Of a DNA stretch of 64,000 bases, positions 1 to 12,600 are shown piece after piece. Below the pieces are notes generated by a model. That model was given only the letters and a program-made list of their open reading frames with translations, was not told the origin of the DNA and ran no database searches. Location of the stretch: positions 62,001-126,000 of the forward strand of contig QANU01013949.1 of NCBI GenBank assembly GCA_003254905.1, read 5' to 3'. The DNA is from Nissolia schottii (taxonomy: Eukaryota; Streptophyta; Magnoliopsida; Fabales; Fabaceae). Position 1 is the first letter of the stretch; every line of letters begins with the position of its first letter. The position numbers were made by a program, and so were the translations under genes.

Positions 1-2
1 AT

Positions 3-514
3 GGTTATGCATCTAACTTGGCTCGATGTGTAAATATCGCCCAAGGAAAATTGGTTGGAATGAAAAGTCATGACTGTCATGTGTTTATGCAATGTTTGCT
101 GCTAATTGCATTCAAAGAACTACCAAAGAACGTATTGAAGCCTCAAGTGAACTAAGTAATTTCTTCAAGATTTTGTGCTTGTCCACAGTTAATGTTGAAG
201 ACCTCGTACTCCTGGAATGCAACATTCCAATCATCCTGTGTTTACTTGAAAGAGTGTTCCCTCCTGCTTTTTTTGATGTAATGGAACATTTTCTTGTACA
301 CTTGCCTTACGTGGCTCGAATGTGTGGTTCGATTCAGTATGGGTGGATGTATCCATTTGAATGATGCATGGGAATCTTCAAGAGAACGGTTAAGAATAGA
401 GCTCAAGTTGAGGGATCGATATGCGAGACATTCTTGACGAAAGAAACTTCTTTCTTTTGTTCGTACTACTTTGGTCCTAATGTTACATGCAATAGAACTA
501 CAGTAGGATGAAAC
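3..514 (+). pseudogene. DUF4218-like segment of CACTA-associated protein, broken
   Basis: Translation from base 3 gives a segment with KSHDCHVFMQ, typical of the start of DUF4218 in plant En/Spm proteins. The reading then shifts frame near 115-140 into the frame that holds ERVFPPAFFDVMEHFLVHLP (frame of 92-364). At 362-364 an in-frame TGA stands where relatives usually have Arg (a CGA-to-TGA type change). Beyond it the same frame resumes with CMGIFKRTVKNRA and continues to about 514. So there is at least one frameshift and one nonsense codon. The role of DUF4218 is unknown; it accompanies the transposase. The start is cut off by the window edge. Confidence 0.75.
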
Positions 515-929
515 GACGACGGTGGAGGAATGCCTAATCAGTCGACCTTTTCTATATTCAATCAATCTGGTAGCGCGGCTGGAAGGGGAAAGGATTACTG
601 GTTGAGTGCACAAGAAAAGGAAGCAGCTAACTTAGTTGTTTTGCTCAACTACGAAGAAGTACTTCCGTGCTATGATTAATTTCGATCGACCATTATAATA
701 TACTTTATTACATTAACATATAATTTACTCAATGGTTTATTACCATTGATGCATGTTTTCAGGATGTTTCAATGAGAATTTGTTGATCAATGCATCGATC
801 AAATGTTTCTGTCGTGGTTTGCAAATAATTTATGTGTTTAACTTCTTTATATTATATATTTTAACCGAACAAAAGACTTTATATCATAATCGATTAAGTT
901 TAACTTACTTTTAAAATGCATGTTTTTAG

Positions 930-1723
930 GTGCAAAATTATTCTAGTAACGATAGTAACTTGATGAGTTTGACATGGGGACTGATGAACAAAGCGACTAG
1001 TTGGCCCATTTATTTTGTTAATGGACACAAGTTTCACACATCTAAATGGGAAGCTAATCAAAAGATAGAAAATAGTGGTATTTGTGTCAATGGTGAATAT
1101 TCTAATAATCATGAAACAAGCGTTGATTGGTACGGAGTGCTTCAAAAGATTCTTGTATTAGAATATGTAGACAATGGCCCATCTAATCACGTTGTACTTT
1201 TCTATTGTGATTGGTATGATCCTTCCCTAAATGGAACATGAAATCATCCGAATTACAACGTTACTAAGATTAATCATGCAAGGTGGTGTATGATCCATTC
1301 ATTGTTGCAGAAAGAGCCAAACAAGTTTATTACGCTAGCTATCTAGGAGCTACTCAATTAAGATGGAAAATTGTGATCAAAAGCAAAACCAGTGGTCGAA
1401 TTGAGTTGGATGGCATGCAATCAACGGAGCAATCATCATATGATCAACCGTATCAAGTGTCGGACCCAATCCCCGCAGCAATAGTTGTTCAAACAACAGA
1501 TACGAACACATCGTTAGCAACAAACAACAAAACAAAAATGCTTTAACTTTCCAACTTCTATCAATAATTAATTAGTGATGTCGACAATGATGGGGAAGAA
1601 GAAAAAGAAGAAGAAGAAGAAGAAGAAGAAGAAGAAGAAGAAGAAGAAGAGGAGGAGGATTTTGACGAGCAGCTAAATTCTGAAAATGACGATGATAGCG
1701 TTTACCTTTCATCGGCAGACTAG
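930..1723 (+). pseudogene. DUF4216-like segment with acidic C-terminal tail (CACTA-associated)
   Basis: The frame opened at 930 reads through SWPIYFVNGHKFHT and VDWYGVLQKILVLEY, the hallmark blocks of DUF4216. It stops at 1241 just as the segment VFFYCDWYDP-like ends. A second segment (1283-1546) carries NPFI-like and AKQVYYASY text, the usual DUF4216 continuation. A third (about 1576-1723) is an acidic run made by a GAA/GAG microsatellite (1602-1652) and ends SVYLSSAD-stop. The separate pieces may be exons or the result of decay. No function is established for this domain outside CACTA elements. Confidence 0.7.
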
Positions 1724-1893
1724 CTGGGATTTGTAATTATTTGAACATTTTAAATATTAAATTTATTTTGTTATTACTATTATTGCCTTATACAATTTAA
1801 TTGTGTAATTGCCTTATTTTAATATTTTAGTATTAATTACATAAATATTTAATTAGTTATTAAATATAAATTTCTATATGATTAGTAAAGTAG

Positions 1894-2479
1894 ATGGCGA
1901 GCATCCTAATGAACAACGGGATCAGGATCCTGAGCGTGAGCATGTGGACTGACCCCGTCACGGGGATCATCACGGAGACCTTCTCTTGCATGCCTATCGA
2001 TGCCCCAAGCACTCCTCCGCTAGCACTTACTCCCTCCCCAAATCCACCTATGGCTCCAAGCGTTCATCCCTCTGCTCCCATTGTCATTGAGGAGGACAAG
2101 CCCGTACCCTATGACAAAGACGTGGAGATGGACCCAAACTCGGTCCCTGCCGCGGCATCCCCACCCGAGTATCTTGGTTTACGCACTCGACAGACCGCAA
2201 GGAAGCGGGTCACCCCTGTGATCAGATGCTGGATAGCCTCACGGACCCACGATGCTGAGGAAGGACCCTCAACGCTACACATCAATTAGCGAAGGTTGTT
2301 CAACATACCCGAGTCGAGGTGGAAGACTAATGAAAAGGATGACTCTCCTGACTACGACTCCCCCGAAGGGGACTCAAACGAGGAGGACCCCGAGGAGGAT
2401 TGAAGGTCAGATTCTCCGATCAGCAGCAAGATCATCATCTTCTTTATCGTCTACTGTGTTGATATTTTGTACTAACTAA
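1894..2479 (+). other. Pro-rich ORF pair of unknown origin inside the CACTA element
   Basis: A 131-codon frame (1894-2289) overlaps a 75-codon frame (2252-2479). The first is rich in Pro, Ser and Ala in its middle third and has an acidic patch (around VEMDPNSVP). GC content is clearly above the flanking AT-rich DNA. I recognise no domain. It could be a captured host fragment or the remains of a second transposon gene. Whether it is expressed cannot be judged from sequence. Confidence 0.3.
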
Positions 2480-3774
2480 ATGGAGTAGTGTTTCATTAGT
2501 GTATCATCTTCATTAATGTTATATTATTTGCATTTTTAACTATGTAATGAATCTAAACATGCAAAGATGTATATATGGGGACCACTTTGTTGAACCAATA
2601 TGCAATGATGTATATATGGGGACCACTGTGTAATTAATTGTTTGTTAAGTTTGCTATAATTGTCATGTTTATATATATCCTGCTTAATAATTGTTAAGCC
2701 TCAAGGCTCTATCACTTGCAATATATGTTTCATTCTACACGTGGCTCATATTTCATTTTCCGTAAATAAGTTGAGAAAATTTTCAAATTGGTCCATATTT
2801 TCAAGTAAAGGGTATTTTCAAAGATATTATAAGACTAAATGTATTCCAACCAAAGCAAATAACAACCTAATGAGTATTATTTACGACTTAAGCGTAACTA
2901 GCTAGCTAGGATGTTACAATTCCCTATTTTAATTGCTTAATTTTTATTTAATATTTTAGTATTAATATTAAATAAATATTTAATTAGTTATTAAATATAA
3001 ATTTATATATATTTATAAATTATAAAATTTAATTAAAATTATTTATTAATATAATTATATAATTTATTAAAATTTTGATTAAAATAAATAATAATTTAGT
3101 AAATATTTAATTAAATAAATAAATATTTAATTAAATAAATAAATATTTAATTAAAAAAATATTTAGTATTAATTAAATAAATATTTAATTATATAAATTT
3201 CTATATATTTATAAATTAAAAAAATTAATTAAAATTATTTGTTAATATAATTATATAATTTATTAAAATAATAAAATTTTAATTAAAATTTTGTTTTTTT
3301 TTTAAACTTATCTATTACCGTCGGTTATATCCGACGGTATAGGTATCAACGGATATCAACGGACGGTAACAGAATTTAAATATTAATATTTTGATAATAA
3401 AATATTAATATCTTTATCGTCGGATACGAAAAACTAACCTACGGTAAAGGAATAAAATGTTGTTATCTTTATCGTCGTTATTAACCGATGGTAACCAGAC
3501 GAATAAAATATTAATATATTTAGCGTTGATTATAGCCTACGGTAAAGGAATAAAATTGTAATATCTTTATTGTCGGTGTCCCCCGACGGTGGTATAGGAA
3601 TAAAATATTATTATCTTTACCATTGCCATTAACCGACGGTAACCCAATTCAAATGTACTCACATTTGAACCGATTTTCGCCGGTGACATGGTAAATCTAT
3701 TACCATCGATCACTTTACTGCTGGCCCAACGACCAACGATAATTTTGACGGTAATAGATTGTTTTCTTGTAGTG

Positions 3775-4574
3775 ACAAGAGTGCATAGAAACTCATCTAG
3801 AGCTTAAACAAGTGACGTCTTCTAGTAGGGGATGAAGAGGGCTTCAACTTTTGTGAAGAGAGTATAAGGATTTAATGAGTTTTTTGAAGGGGTTTATGGC
3901 TATGAAGGTCACAATTTTGTTGCTGGTGTGGAGGAAGAAGATGGAGTTTTTGGGAGCTTTGGAAGAAGGAAAAAAAATTTGTTGACCTTTTTGTTTTTCT
4001 CTTTACTTATGTAAGTAAAAGTGTGAGTTTGAGTGAAAATAAAGGTGAGTGGCAGCAGATATGCACAGTTGGGAGGGAAAGAAAAAGGGGGAAAAAGTTG
4101 CTTCTAGAAATATCTAGTGTCATAGAAAGGACACATGTGATGCGAGGTGCATTAGAAAAAGCAAATAGGATAACTTTTTTTACTTTTCTGTGTATTGGAC
4201 AAAAATAGACAATTATTTTCTAAACACAGGCAAAGTGAGTTCCATATGGGTCTCAAGTCTTTGTGGACCTCAGACAGAGACAGAATAGGCCTCGCAGACT
4301 AGCAGACCCGATTCTAACTTCTAAACCATAAGTCCAATTGACGAACAATCAGAAGTTTTGAAATCAAACTAAGGAGATATTATTATTTTATTATTTTATT
4401 ATTATATGGTTCAAGAATATCCCTAATAACAGCTAAATATTGGTTACTGCATAGCAGAGAACACAATGTTTACGTTTAGTGAAAAAATGAGGTGTTACAC
4501 ACCATGACTTTGAAAATTCATTAGTGGTTTTGACCAAAAAATTTAAAAGTGCGGAAAATCGATAATTATGCACC
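3775..4574. other. Spacer between two CACTA-type ends
   Basis: Between the first CACTA terminus and the repeat zone at 4575 there is one 61-codon frame (4023-4208) with no recognisable motif. The bases around 3780-4020 could be a decayed gene fragment. No feature can be supported here. Confidence 0.3.
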
Positions 4575-5002
4575 ACTCCCCTAGATGCAAAAACATCGAC
4601 ATATGTTGCTAGGCAAGTGTCATGTTTTAGCAGTGACGATTGTCACTATGATAACCTGAGTTATGCCTGCGGCTTTTAATCGCTACTAAAACACCATCTT
4701 TTGATAGCGACTTTAAATTGTTGAGCTCCATATTTTGATAGCGACTTTTAGTCGTTTCTAAAGCTTAATCTTTTGGCAGTGGCTTTAGGTTGCTGCGAAA
4801 ACATTGTCTATAGTAGCAACAAATGTCGCTAGGAAATGTTATGTTTTAGTGGTGACTTTATATGTCGCAGCTTGACTTTTTGCAACGGAGTTTAAGGCGA
4901 TGACATGCAACGACTTTTTTGTCATTGCCAGAAGGCATTTTAAAAACAACATGAGACTTTTAGCAATGACAAAAGTCACTGCGAAAAGCCATATTTTTAG
5001 TG
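4575..5002 (+). mobile_element. Second CACTA-type terminus with subterminal repeats
   Basis: The stretch holds many degenerate copies of a motif like TAGCGACTTTTAGTCGCT, alternating in orientation, as in subterminal zones of CACTA elements. The right edge reads ATATTTTTAGTG at 4991-5002, so the reverse strand begins CACTAAAAATAT. A matching left terminus and a clean target duplication were not found, so this is probably a truncated or diverged non-autonomous copy. Confidence 0.45.
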
Positions 5003-8000
5003 GAATGGGAGAGGAACAGAGTTGGAGAGAAGCAGCCAGAGAGAGAGAGAAGCGACAAGGATGATTGATGAATGAGATATTTGGGTTTCTAATAGGATTT
5101 ATATTTTATATATTTATTCTTTTAATTACATTAGATGTGAAATGTCATAAAAGTGCGTGTGTGACTTTTTAAAGACTAAGCAAGAGTGTTTTAGACTTTT
5201 TATATATACAGGATCCTTGTAGGACGGGGAGTATGATCCTGTCCCCAAATATGTCGCGGGGAGATTTTTGCTTTCGTCCCTGCTCTTGCAGGGGAAAAAA
5301 AATCCTTTCCCCCAAGAGCCCCCGTCTTGAGAATCCCTATGGATTCCTTATTTTATGGGGATTTTTGACACCCCCAAACCACACAAGCACTCAAGACATG
5401 GGTCAAAAAATAATAAGAAAGAAAAGGAAACAAATGAAAAAAATAAAGGAGATAGATAGGTAGATACGAGGTGGGTTCATTTCTTTTGGGGTAATACCTT
5501 TTCTCATATATATACACTGAAGAAATTAACAGACTTGATGAATAATGAGAGGAGCAAACCCTCGTGGGTGGTGATGGTCTTGAACCATCTTAAAATAGTC
5601 AATGAAAATTAAACGCAATGAAGGGATTTTAAACTCGAAGATTTAATTAAATCATGAACTTACAGTAAATATAAGAGTTTATTGAATTTTTTAAGAATTT
5701 ATTTCAATAAATTTGTACAAATTTATTAATAAAAATATTAACTCATTTTATATAATAAAATTGTAAAAAAATTTATAAAACAATTTGAGTTAACTTGAGA
5801 ATTTAATAACATTAAATAAGAAGGAAAGGAGACAAAGAAAAAAGGAAGACTAAAAAATGGGACTGAAACTGAAAGAAAGATTACGAAGAAGTAATGGGTA
5901 GCAATAGCATGCGGAAATTAAGTAAACTTAAGATTCACTCGTCAATTATAAATGCACCGCCATGAAACCGGAAATGGGGTGGGTCCCTCTCTTGTTAGTC
6001 CTAAATGAAACCAAACACAGCACGCTTCGGAGGAACACACATTCTATAATACTAGTGAATGGAGGGGGAGTGTACAAATGAAAATGGGACGTAAAAAATT
6101 CAAAAAGTTCATAAATAAAATAAAGCAGTTTGTATGTTTTTTTAGACGAGAGAGAGGTATATTGTCTTAAAAATTTGTGAGTAAAGGATAATTAAACATG
6201 CTCAACTACTTTATTAGTAAGTTATTAACCATTTAAACGAATCGAAATAATTTGTAACTCTTATCTCATATAAAACATAAGAACTTTTAAAATGGTATCA
6301 CTCAGTAATCTGATCAATACTTTGATGGGGATAGCACTTGCAAAAAATTATTTCAGTGTCCAAATTAGAGTATGGGTAATATGAAGTGATAGTAGACATG
6401 TGAACATACTTTGTGGAGTAGTAAGATCTACTCTTTTATAATCTAAGGATAATTTATTAAGATTACGTAACATTTATAAGCTTTATGAAAGTTTATATTA
6501 ATTCTAAAATGCTCATAATATTCACAAATCATTAAGAGTATATATATATATATAGATATAATCTGATTAAATGTCCTGGAGATATCATCTTGTCATGTAT
6601 AGTTAAATTTAGTCCTAATTATGTTTTTCTTTATTATATGGGAAATACTTTGCGGCCTGAAGATATGCCCGACGCGGGTGATGGTCAACATTAATTAGTT
6701 GTTTATTGCATTTTCTCTCTCCAATATGCAGCTGCGATTTTTTTGTCCAATAAAAATAAAACACGTTTGTCGTGCATTTACAATACGGAAGTCTTAATCG
6801 GGACGTTTGGCATTGCTCTTACTCGGCGTTTGGTACATCACTGATTAAATTACGGATAATTTTATACTGTTTGGTTTCATATGCACAATTTATATAATTA
6901 GAAATTTACATTATTTTTTTGGTATATAAAAAATTATAAAATAATATACATTATTTATTATTATTATTATTATTATTGCTATTATTAATATTATTATTAT
7001 TATTATTATTATTTCTATTTTTTGTCATTTTTATTTTTAGTAGTTTTTATTATTACTATGTTTATAACAATTATTATTATTATTATAATTATTATTATTA
7101 TTTAAGATTACTTAGAAGTGGTAATTTAGATATATACTTCTCGTGGAGATAATTCACATTACTACTTTGAAGACAATGTAAATTATTAGCAACAAATCAA
7201 TGTGAAATATCAGTAATTTAAAAGTTAGATTACTAGTAATCCGAATAGATTACCTTGTATCAAACATCCCTTATTACCTCCGTTTTTATTTTTTTTCCAT
7301 CTTTTTATATTTATTTGTTCACTTTTCTATTTTGATGTTTTCACAAATACTTATTATTTTTTAAATTTGAATTAAATACACATAGATAGTAATAGAGCAA
7401 AGAGAGGGAAAGAGAGTAGTAAAACACATTAAATAAAGTTAATGTTGTAAAGTATTACTAAATTTTTTAAATTTTTAAATTTTTTAATATTTTTTCAATA
7501 CATATGAATAGCACAAAGTGAATAAATAAATAAAAACTATGTAGTCTTACATTCGATGTCCCTTGCATCCAATTTATTTTGAGATGTGTCCCTCCTCTTT
7601 TCCCTTAACCCTGAGATAAACCAAACGCTATCAACAGATGCGCGTACTGATGAAGAGGTCAAAGCTTCAATATTTTACGTCAATTTTAATACTATTTTAA
7701 TAATAAATAATATATGCGGCGCATAAAATTATTTTTTATGGCAGAGGTAAGAATTTCTCCAAATTCAGACGCAGTTTTCTGATTAGAAATAGCTCGTCAA
7801 TATTGCATAGGTTCCGATGGCTCAATGGAGTAGGCTCTTCGAAGCTTTCCGAGATATCATTGTCGTTAATTTTGTTACTTCAGTTGTTATTTATTTTTCT
7901 TGTATCCCATTACTTAGTAGCCTAAATATATTACCACCATAGGCCTATTAGGCGTGGTCCCATAGATCTACCCTGAGAACCAAAGTACTTTTGTTCGTGG

Positions 8001-9093
8001 TCGTCCGATATCATATCATATAATATTTACCTTTTTTTATATTATAAATTCATCCAATTATATACTTTTTTTTTAAGTAACTAGAAATAAATTCAACTAA
8101 TTTTATTTGTATGACATTTATGAAATTCATTAAATACAAATTATTCTCCTTTTCTCTAAACTTAGGAGTCAGAACCTATTAAACTAAATTCTTTAATTTT
8201 GTACACTATTAGGATGTCTGCATATGTGGGATCGGTAATTAATTTATTTACTAACTTATAAGTATCTCTAAAAATAGGACAATCGATCAACAAATTTAAA
8301 GTTACTTTATATTTAATCTTAAAATCATTTCGGTTTAACCACACTTTCCGAGTTTAAATATTTGAATTTGATTTGAATTGACACAGTTCTTGAGAAAAAA
8401 TAAATAAAACATGATGACATTTTCATCGGATGTCACATAAATAGTAAAAAAAAAAATATGAATAAAGCTTAGCATATATAGAAAAATATGAATAACCCTA
8501 TGGTGAATTGAACTGGTCTAACAAAGTACGGATTATAAGGCAATGCTTTATGATAATCAAACTGTGGCTTCAGCCTGCAGAGGGACAAGACAAGAGGTTC
8601 TGTTATCCTTAATCTCTAGGAATTATAATGTAACAAATAAAATTATATAAATATGCGAGTGTGTTTTTCCATTTCCTCTCCCTATGTTCGGGTTGGGTGT
8701 GGATTTGGGTCGTCCCACTTTTATTGACTTTCACTTTTGTAATGTCTCAGGTGAGTAAAAGTTCTCCTTATCTTCAGCCAGAAAAAATTAAGAGTACAGC
8801 ACTCTGTCCCTAACCACATTCCAGTTTCCACATTCTCTCTTATACCTTTATCTTCTTTAGCTAGCTTCTATTTCTTCTTTCATACTTTTTGACTTTTTCT
8901 TCTTCACTGCCGTTAACTCCAACTCGTCCTTCATTATTTTTCCCTCCTTAACTTGAGTTTTATATTTGAATTTTATATTTATATCCCACTCATTTTTTAT
9001 TATTTTAAATTTAACCCCAAATTTTATTATTATATTTTTGAAAAAATGAAATTGAGATAAAATTAAAATAAAAACAAAATAAATAGGTCTAAT

Positions 9094-9135
<42 letters not shown>

Positions 9136-9477
9136 TAAATAGACAAATAAATGAATTTGATTGAGTTAAAAAAAAATAACAGTATCATACTTTTGGAGAA
9201 TGGATCCTCTCATATTAAATATAATCATGTTATAAAGAAGAAACACAAACATTTTAAACAATTGAGACTTTTTAAAATTAAAATGACAAAATTAAAATGT
9301 TTATATTTTTCTTTCTATCAAATATAATTATATTTAACATGAAAATAATTACTCTGCTCCCTTTGTTTTTTAAGTGTCACGGTAGTGATTCACAAAATTA
9401 AATTAAAAAAAAGAAGCAAAAAACATGATTGGACGCACATAAAATATTAATGGAATCATGTCCTTTTGCTCTTTTTT
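5003..9477. other. AT-rich intergenic region upstream of LBD4
   Basis: No coding segment is supported. Small frames at 5233-5463 and 8162-8344 have no recognisable features. The region holds a TTA microsatellite (about 6953-7013), an AAT microsatellite (about 9097-9135) and long A/T runs. It includes whatever distal promoter LBD4 has; no site can be named with confidence. Confidence 0.5.
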
Positions 9478-9489
9478 GCTTATATAATG
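9478..9489 (+). promoter_or_regulatory. Probable TATA box of the LBD4-like gene
   Basis: The sequence GCTTATATAATGGC lies about 210 bases before the start codon. A CT-rich leader follows, including a CT microsatellite at 9571-9593, common in plant 5' UTRs. The distance fits a 5' UTR of roughly 180 bases. Confidence 0.55.
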
Positions 9490-9698
9490 GCAGGCCGCTC
9501 TTCTTCTCCTCCCTAGTCCCTACCTAGCTGCTCTCCATTCCCACCGCACGCCCTCTCCTCNTCACAACCCCTCTCTCTCTCTCTCTCTCTCTCACTCATA
9601 TCTTATTAGCCTACTACAATTAAAGTGCACTTAATTTGACATATAGTTAGAACTCAGAAGGGTAAATTACATAATTGGAGATATAATTATTAATATAG

Positions 9699-12600
9699 AT
9701 GAAGGAGGGTGGTGGTGGTGGTAGGAAGCAGGGTGCAGCCTCACCCTGTGCTGCATGCAAGCTTCTCAGAAGAAGGTGTGCTCAGGAATGTGTCTTTGCT
9801 CCTTATTTCCCGGCGGACGAGCCTCACAAGTTTGCAAATGTGCACAAGGTCTTTGGTGCCAGCAATGTCAACAAGATGCTTCAGGTTCTATTCAACCTAC
9901 CCACCCTCTCCTTATATGTGTTTATTCCTCTTCCTCTCGCCACTAATAAATATCTCACGTCTTCTACGGATTGATTTTTATCCTCTAAAAAAAACTTGTT
10001 TTAAAACACAAATCTATGATTTTTACCGTAAAATCAATAAAATAAAGAGTGGAGTTCATTTCTTTTTATTAATTTAATGATGAGTTTTTTCACTGTCTGT
10101 TCTGGTAGACAGGAATAGACTGATAGCTGTCTTACGGAGAAAAAAAATATAGTTTTGTTTAAATATCTAATGGAAACATCACATAGAACATGACATCCAT
10201 AACAAATCAAAGTAGTTTTTAGATTTGAAATATTAGACTAAACCGTCTTTTAGCTAGGTTGTGAATGTTTAGTGTGATGTCAATTTAGTGACAGAAAGAT
10301 TTTTGATATCAAATAAATTTTTAAAAGTTGAAATGTAACATTAAATAAATTCCAAAAGTTAATACGTGTCACTTTAGTTATTCAAAAAGACTATTAGACC
10401 TTATTTTAAAAAAAAAGTTGAACTTTTGAAATTAATTGTTATGTATTGATAGTGTAAATTTTTATAGTTAAATCTTTTTACATTAATAAAGATGTTTGAC
10501 TTTCTTACGTACTATTTCAAATATTATATATTTAAAATAATTTAATTAGATCAACCGTAAAACTAACCATTAAACTCATTTTGAGTTTTTAAGGACCTGA
10601 AATAATTTGATGTCAAGTAAATTTTGAGGAACTACGGTGCACATATTTTAAATGTTAAAGAACTAATATGATTTTATATTTTAACTTCTAGTGAACGGCA
10701 AAAAATTTTCTAATATCTCCTCACAAAGTGTTTTTAAAAACTAACATAAATAAGTGTTTCACTTTATGTCCCTATTTTGGCTTCATCAGACAACAAAGAC
10801 TCTTCTTGAATTTGTCCACAGTACATATACGGGAAAGTGGTCATTATCTATTATTTTTGCATTCATTGTTACAGTTAAAACACCAATACATATGGTTGTT
10901 GAGAATAATAAATCTTCGTTCCCTTGAACTAGTTATCTCAATTTTAAGTCTCGAGTACGAAGCAATTAGTAGAGAGTCATGCTAAAAATAAAATTGTTAC
11001 AGTTATAACATTAGAAATAGTAAAATACAGATAATTCAAGTAAAAAACTACAATAGCTTTGATAAATATTACTAATTGATACTATGTAAAATAATTTTCC
11101 TTATATACCAACATTTAAGAATTTTCATGTAATAACTGATGATTTATGGTAATACTAATCCAATTTACCACTCTCCTGAGTCCTACGCGATATGTGGGTT
11201 TGGGGTATTAACTTTTCTCTATTAAAGATCATTAGTTTTTCTGAAAACTTTTCTCCATTAATTCGTATTTAACTCACCCAAGTAGAGTGAGGAGCAGAAC
11301 AACAAAATACATATAGAGAATCTCAGCAAAACCAGAGAAAACTGCACGGCTATAGGACAAGCAACACAAATAAGAATGCTCTAAAGGGTTAATAGATCTC
11401 ACTTCTAAGTTTATTGATTTAAATGTGAAAAATCTTACTTTACTCTTTAAACTCTAAAGTGAGTTTACCTCTTTCGAGAATCCAAATCTAAGCATCACAA
11501 ATCAAAGAAGAGAAAACACAATTTTCAGGAGTGATACTTTGTTAATGTTAAAATTCATTTAGTAGAATTTCTTCCATACATGTTAAAAATAATAGATTCT
11601 TTTAGAATCCTATCTTTTACAAGGATATTACTCTTTTTCACCCATTTGAGAAACGAAAATCTACCACCAAATAGTTTAGCCAAAATGTTAAACAAATTTG
11701 AATGATATTTTAGGAATGAGGTAGGTTAGGATGACATTATTTTTAGACAACTTTTATATAATCCTACTCCCAAATGTGTCGGGTTCATGGTAGACCCCAC
11801 ATTACTTTTGTGAGTAAAATTGTAAAAAATTTACATGAATGTAAAATTAACAAAGTTTAAATATTATATTGTGGACTTTTTATATAAATTATTAAAATGT
11901 GATCATTTTTTAGTAAATTGAAACATTTTTTATTATTATTTTAATAAATTATTATTTTTATTATTTTAATAAATCGTCATAATTGGTGGTAATTTATGAT
12001 ACATTACCACATTTTAGTATGTTATTGAAAAGTATTATATTCTTGTAATTTTTTCTATACTATTTGAAGATGGTTTCACTTGTTTAAAATATTTTTATTT
12101 TTCTCTTTCATAACATAACATGATCAAACATAAATAAATTTAACATGTAAGGATCTATTTTTTTAAAAAAATCGTTATTATTTAGGAATACATATTTATG
12201 TTATATTGCTTTTTCTATTTGGACTTTTCTTTACCTAATTATGGTAAAATAGTTTTGGTGTAAACCAAAAGCCACATCCACATGACTACTTTTTCCAAGT
12301 ACCACTTGAAAAATTAGAAAAGGCCAAAGAAAATTTGGCATTCGGCGCAGCATTCAATCCTCACATCGTACCGTCCTTATCTCTTTTGTCTAGGTTTCTA
12401 ACTAATAAAAAGAATTTAAAAAATGAAGGAAAAAAAAAAGAGAAATTAATACTTCTTTGACAAAGCTAATAATGTACTGCGTTACATTTGTTTAGTTATT
12501 TGAAGACTTTATTTGAATTTTTTTTCCTTCATCATCTATTTGGGTGATATCCAATGGGAGCTCCTAAACGTGGTTTTGTCATCCAAAGTCAGGGTCAAGT

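Larger units (their letters stand above)
1..3774 (+). mobile_element. CACTA (En/Spm-like) DNA transposon, 3' part
   Basis: The left end lies outside the window. The right terminus is seen directly: TTTTCTTGTAGTG at 3762-3774, the reverse complement of the classic CACTACAAGAAAA terminal inverted repeat, followed by a candidate 3-bp target duplication ACA (3775-3777). From about 3310 to 3760 there is a typical subterminal repeat zone with many copies of a motif around TACCGTCGG in both orientations. Upstream lie decayed coding segments in the order DUF4218 then DUF4216, which follows the transposase in plant CACTA elements. The body at 2930-3300 is extremely AT-rich with short direct repeats such as AAATATTTAATT. 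A 41-bp-period duplication sits at 2561-2627. Superfamily assignment is firm; the family name is unknown. Confidence 0.85.

Noticed and set aside
242-613. 123-codon minus-strand ORF over the DUF4218 region
   Set aside because: It is antisense to the recognisable DUF4218 frame and has no domain of its own.
7800-7870. tRNA-like start (TTCCGATGGCTCAATGGAG)
   Set aside because: The remaining arms and a T-loop (GTTCRANNC) are absent.
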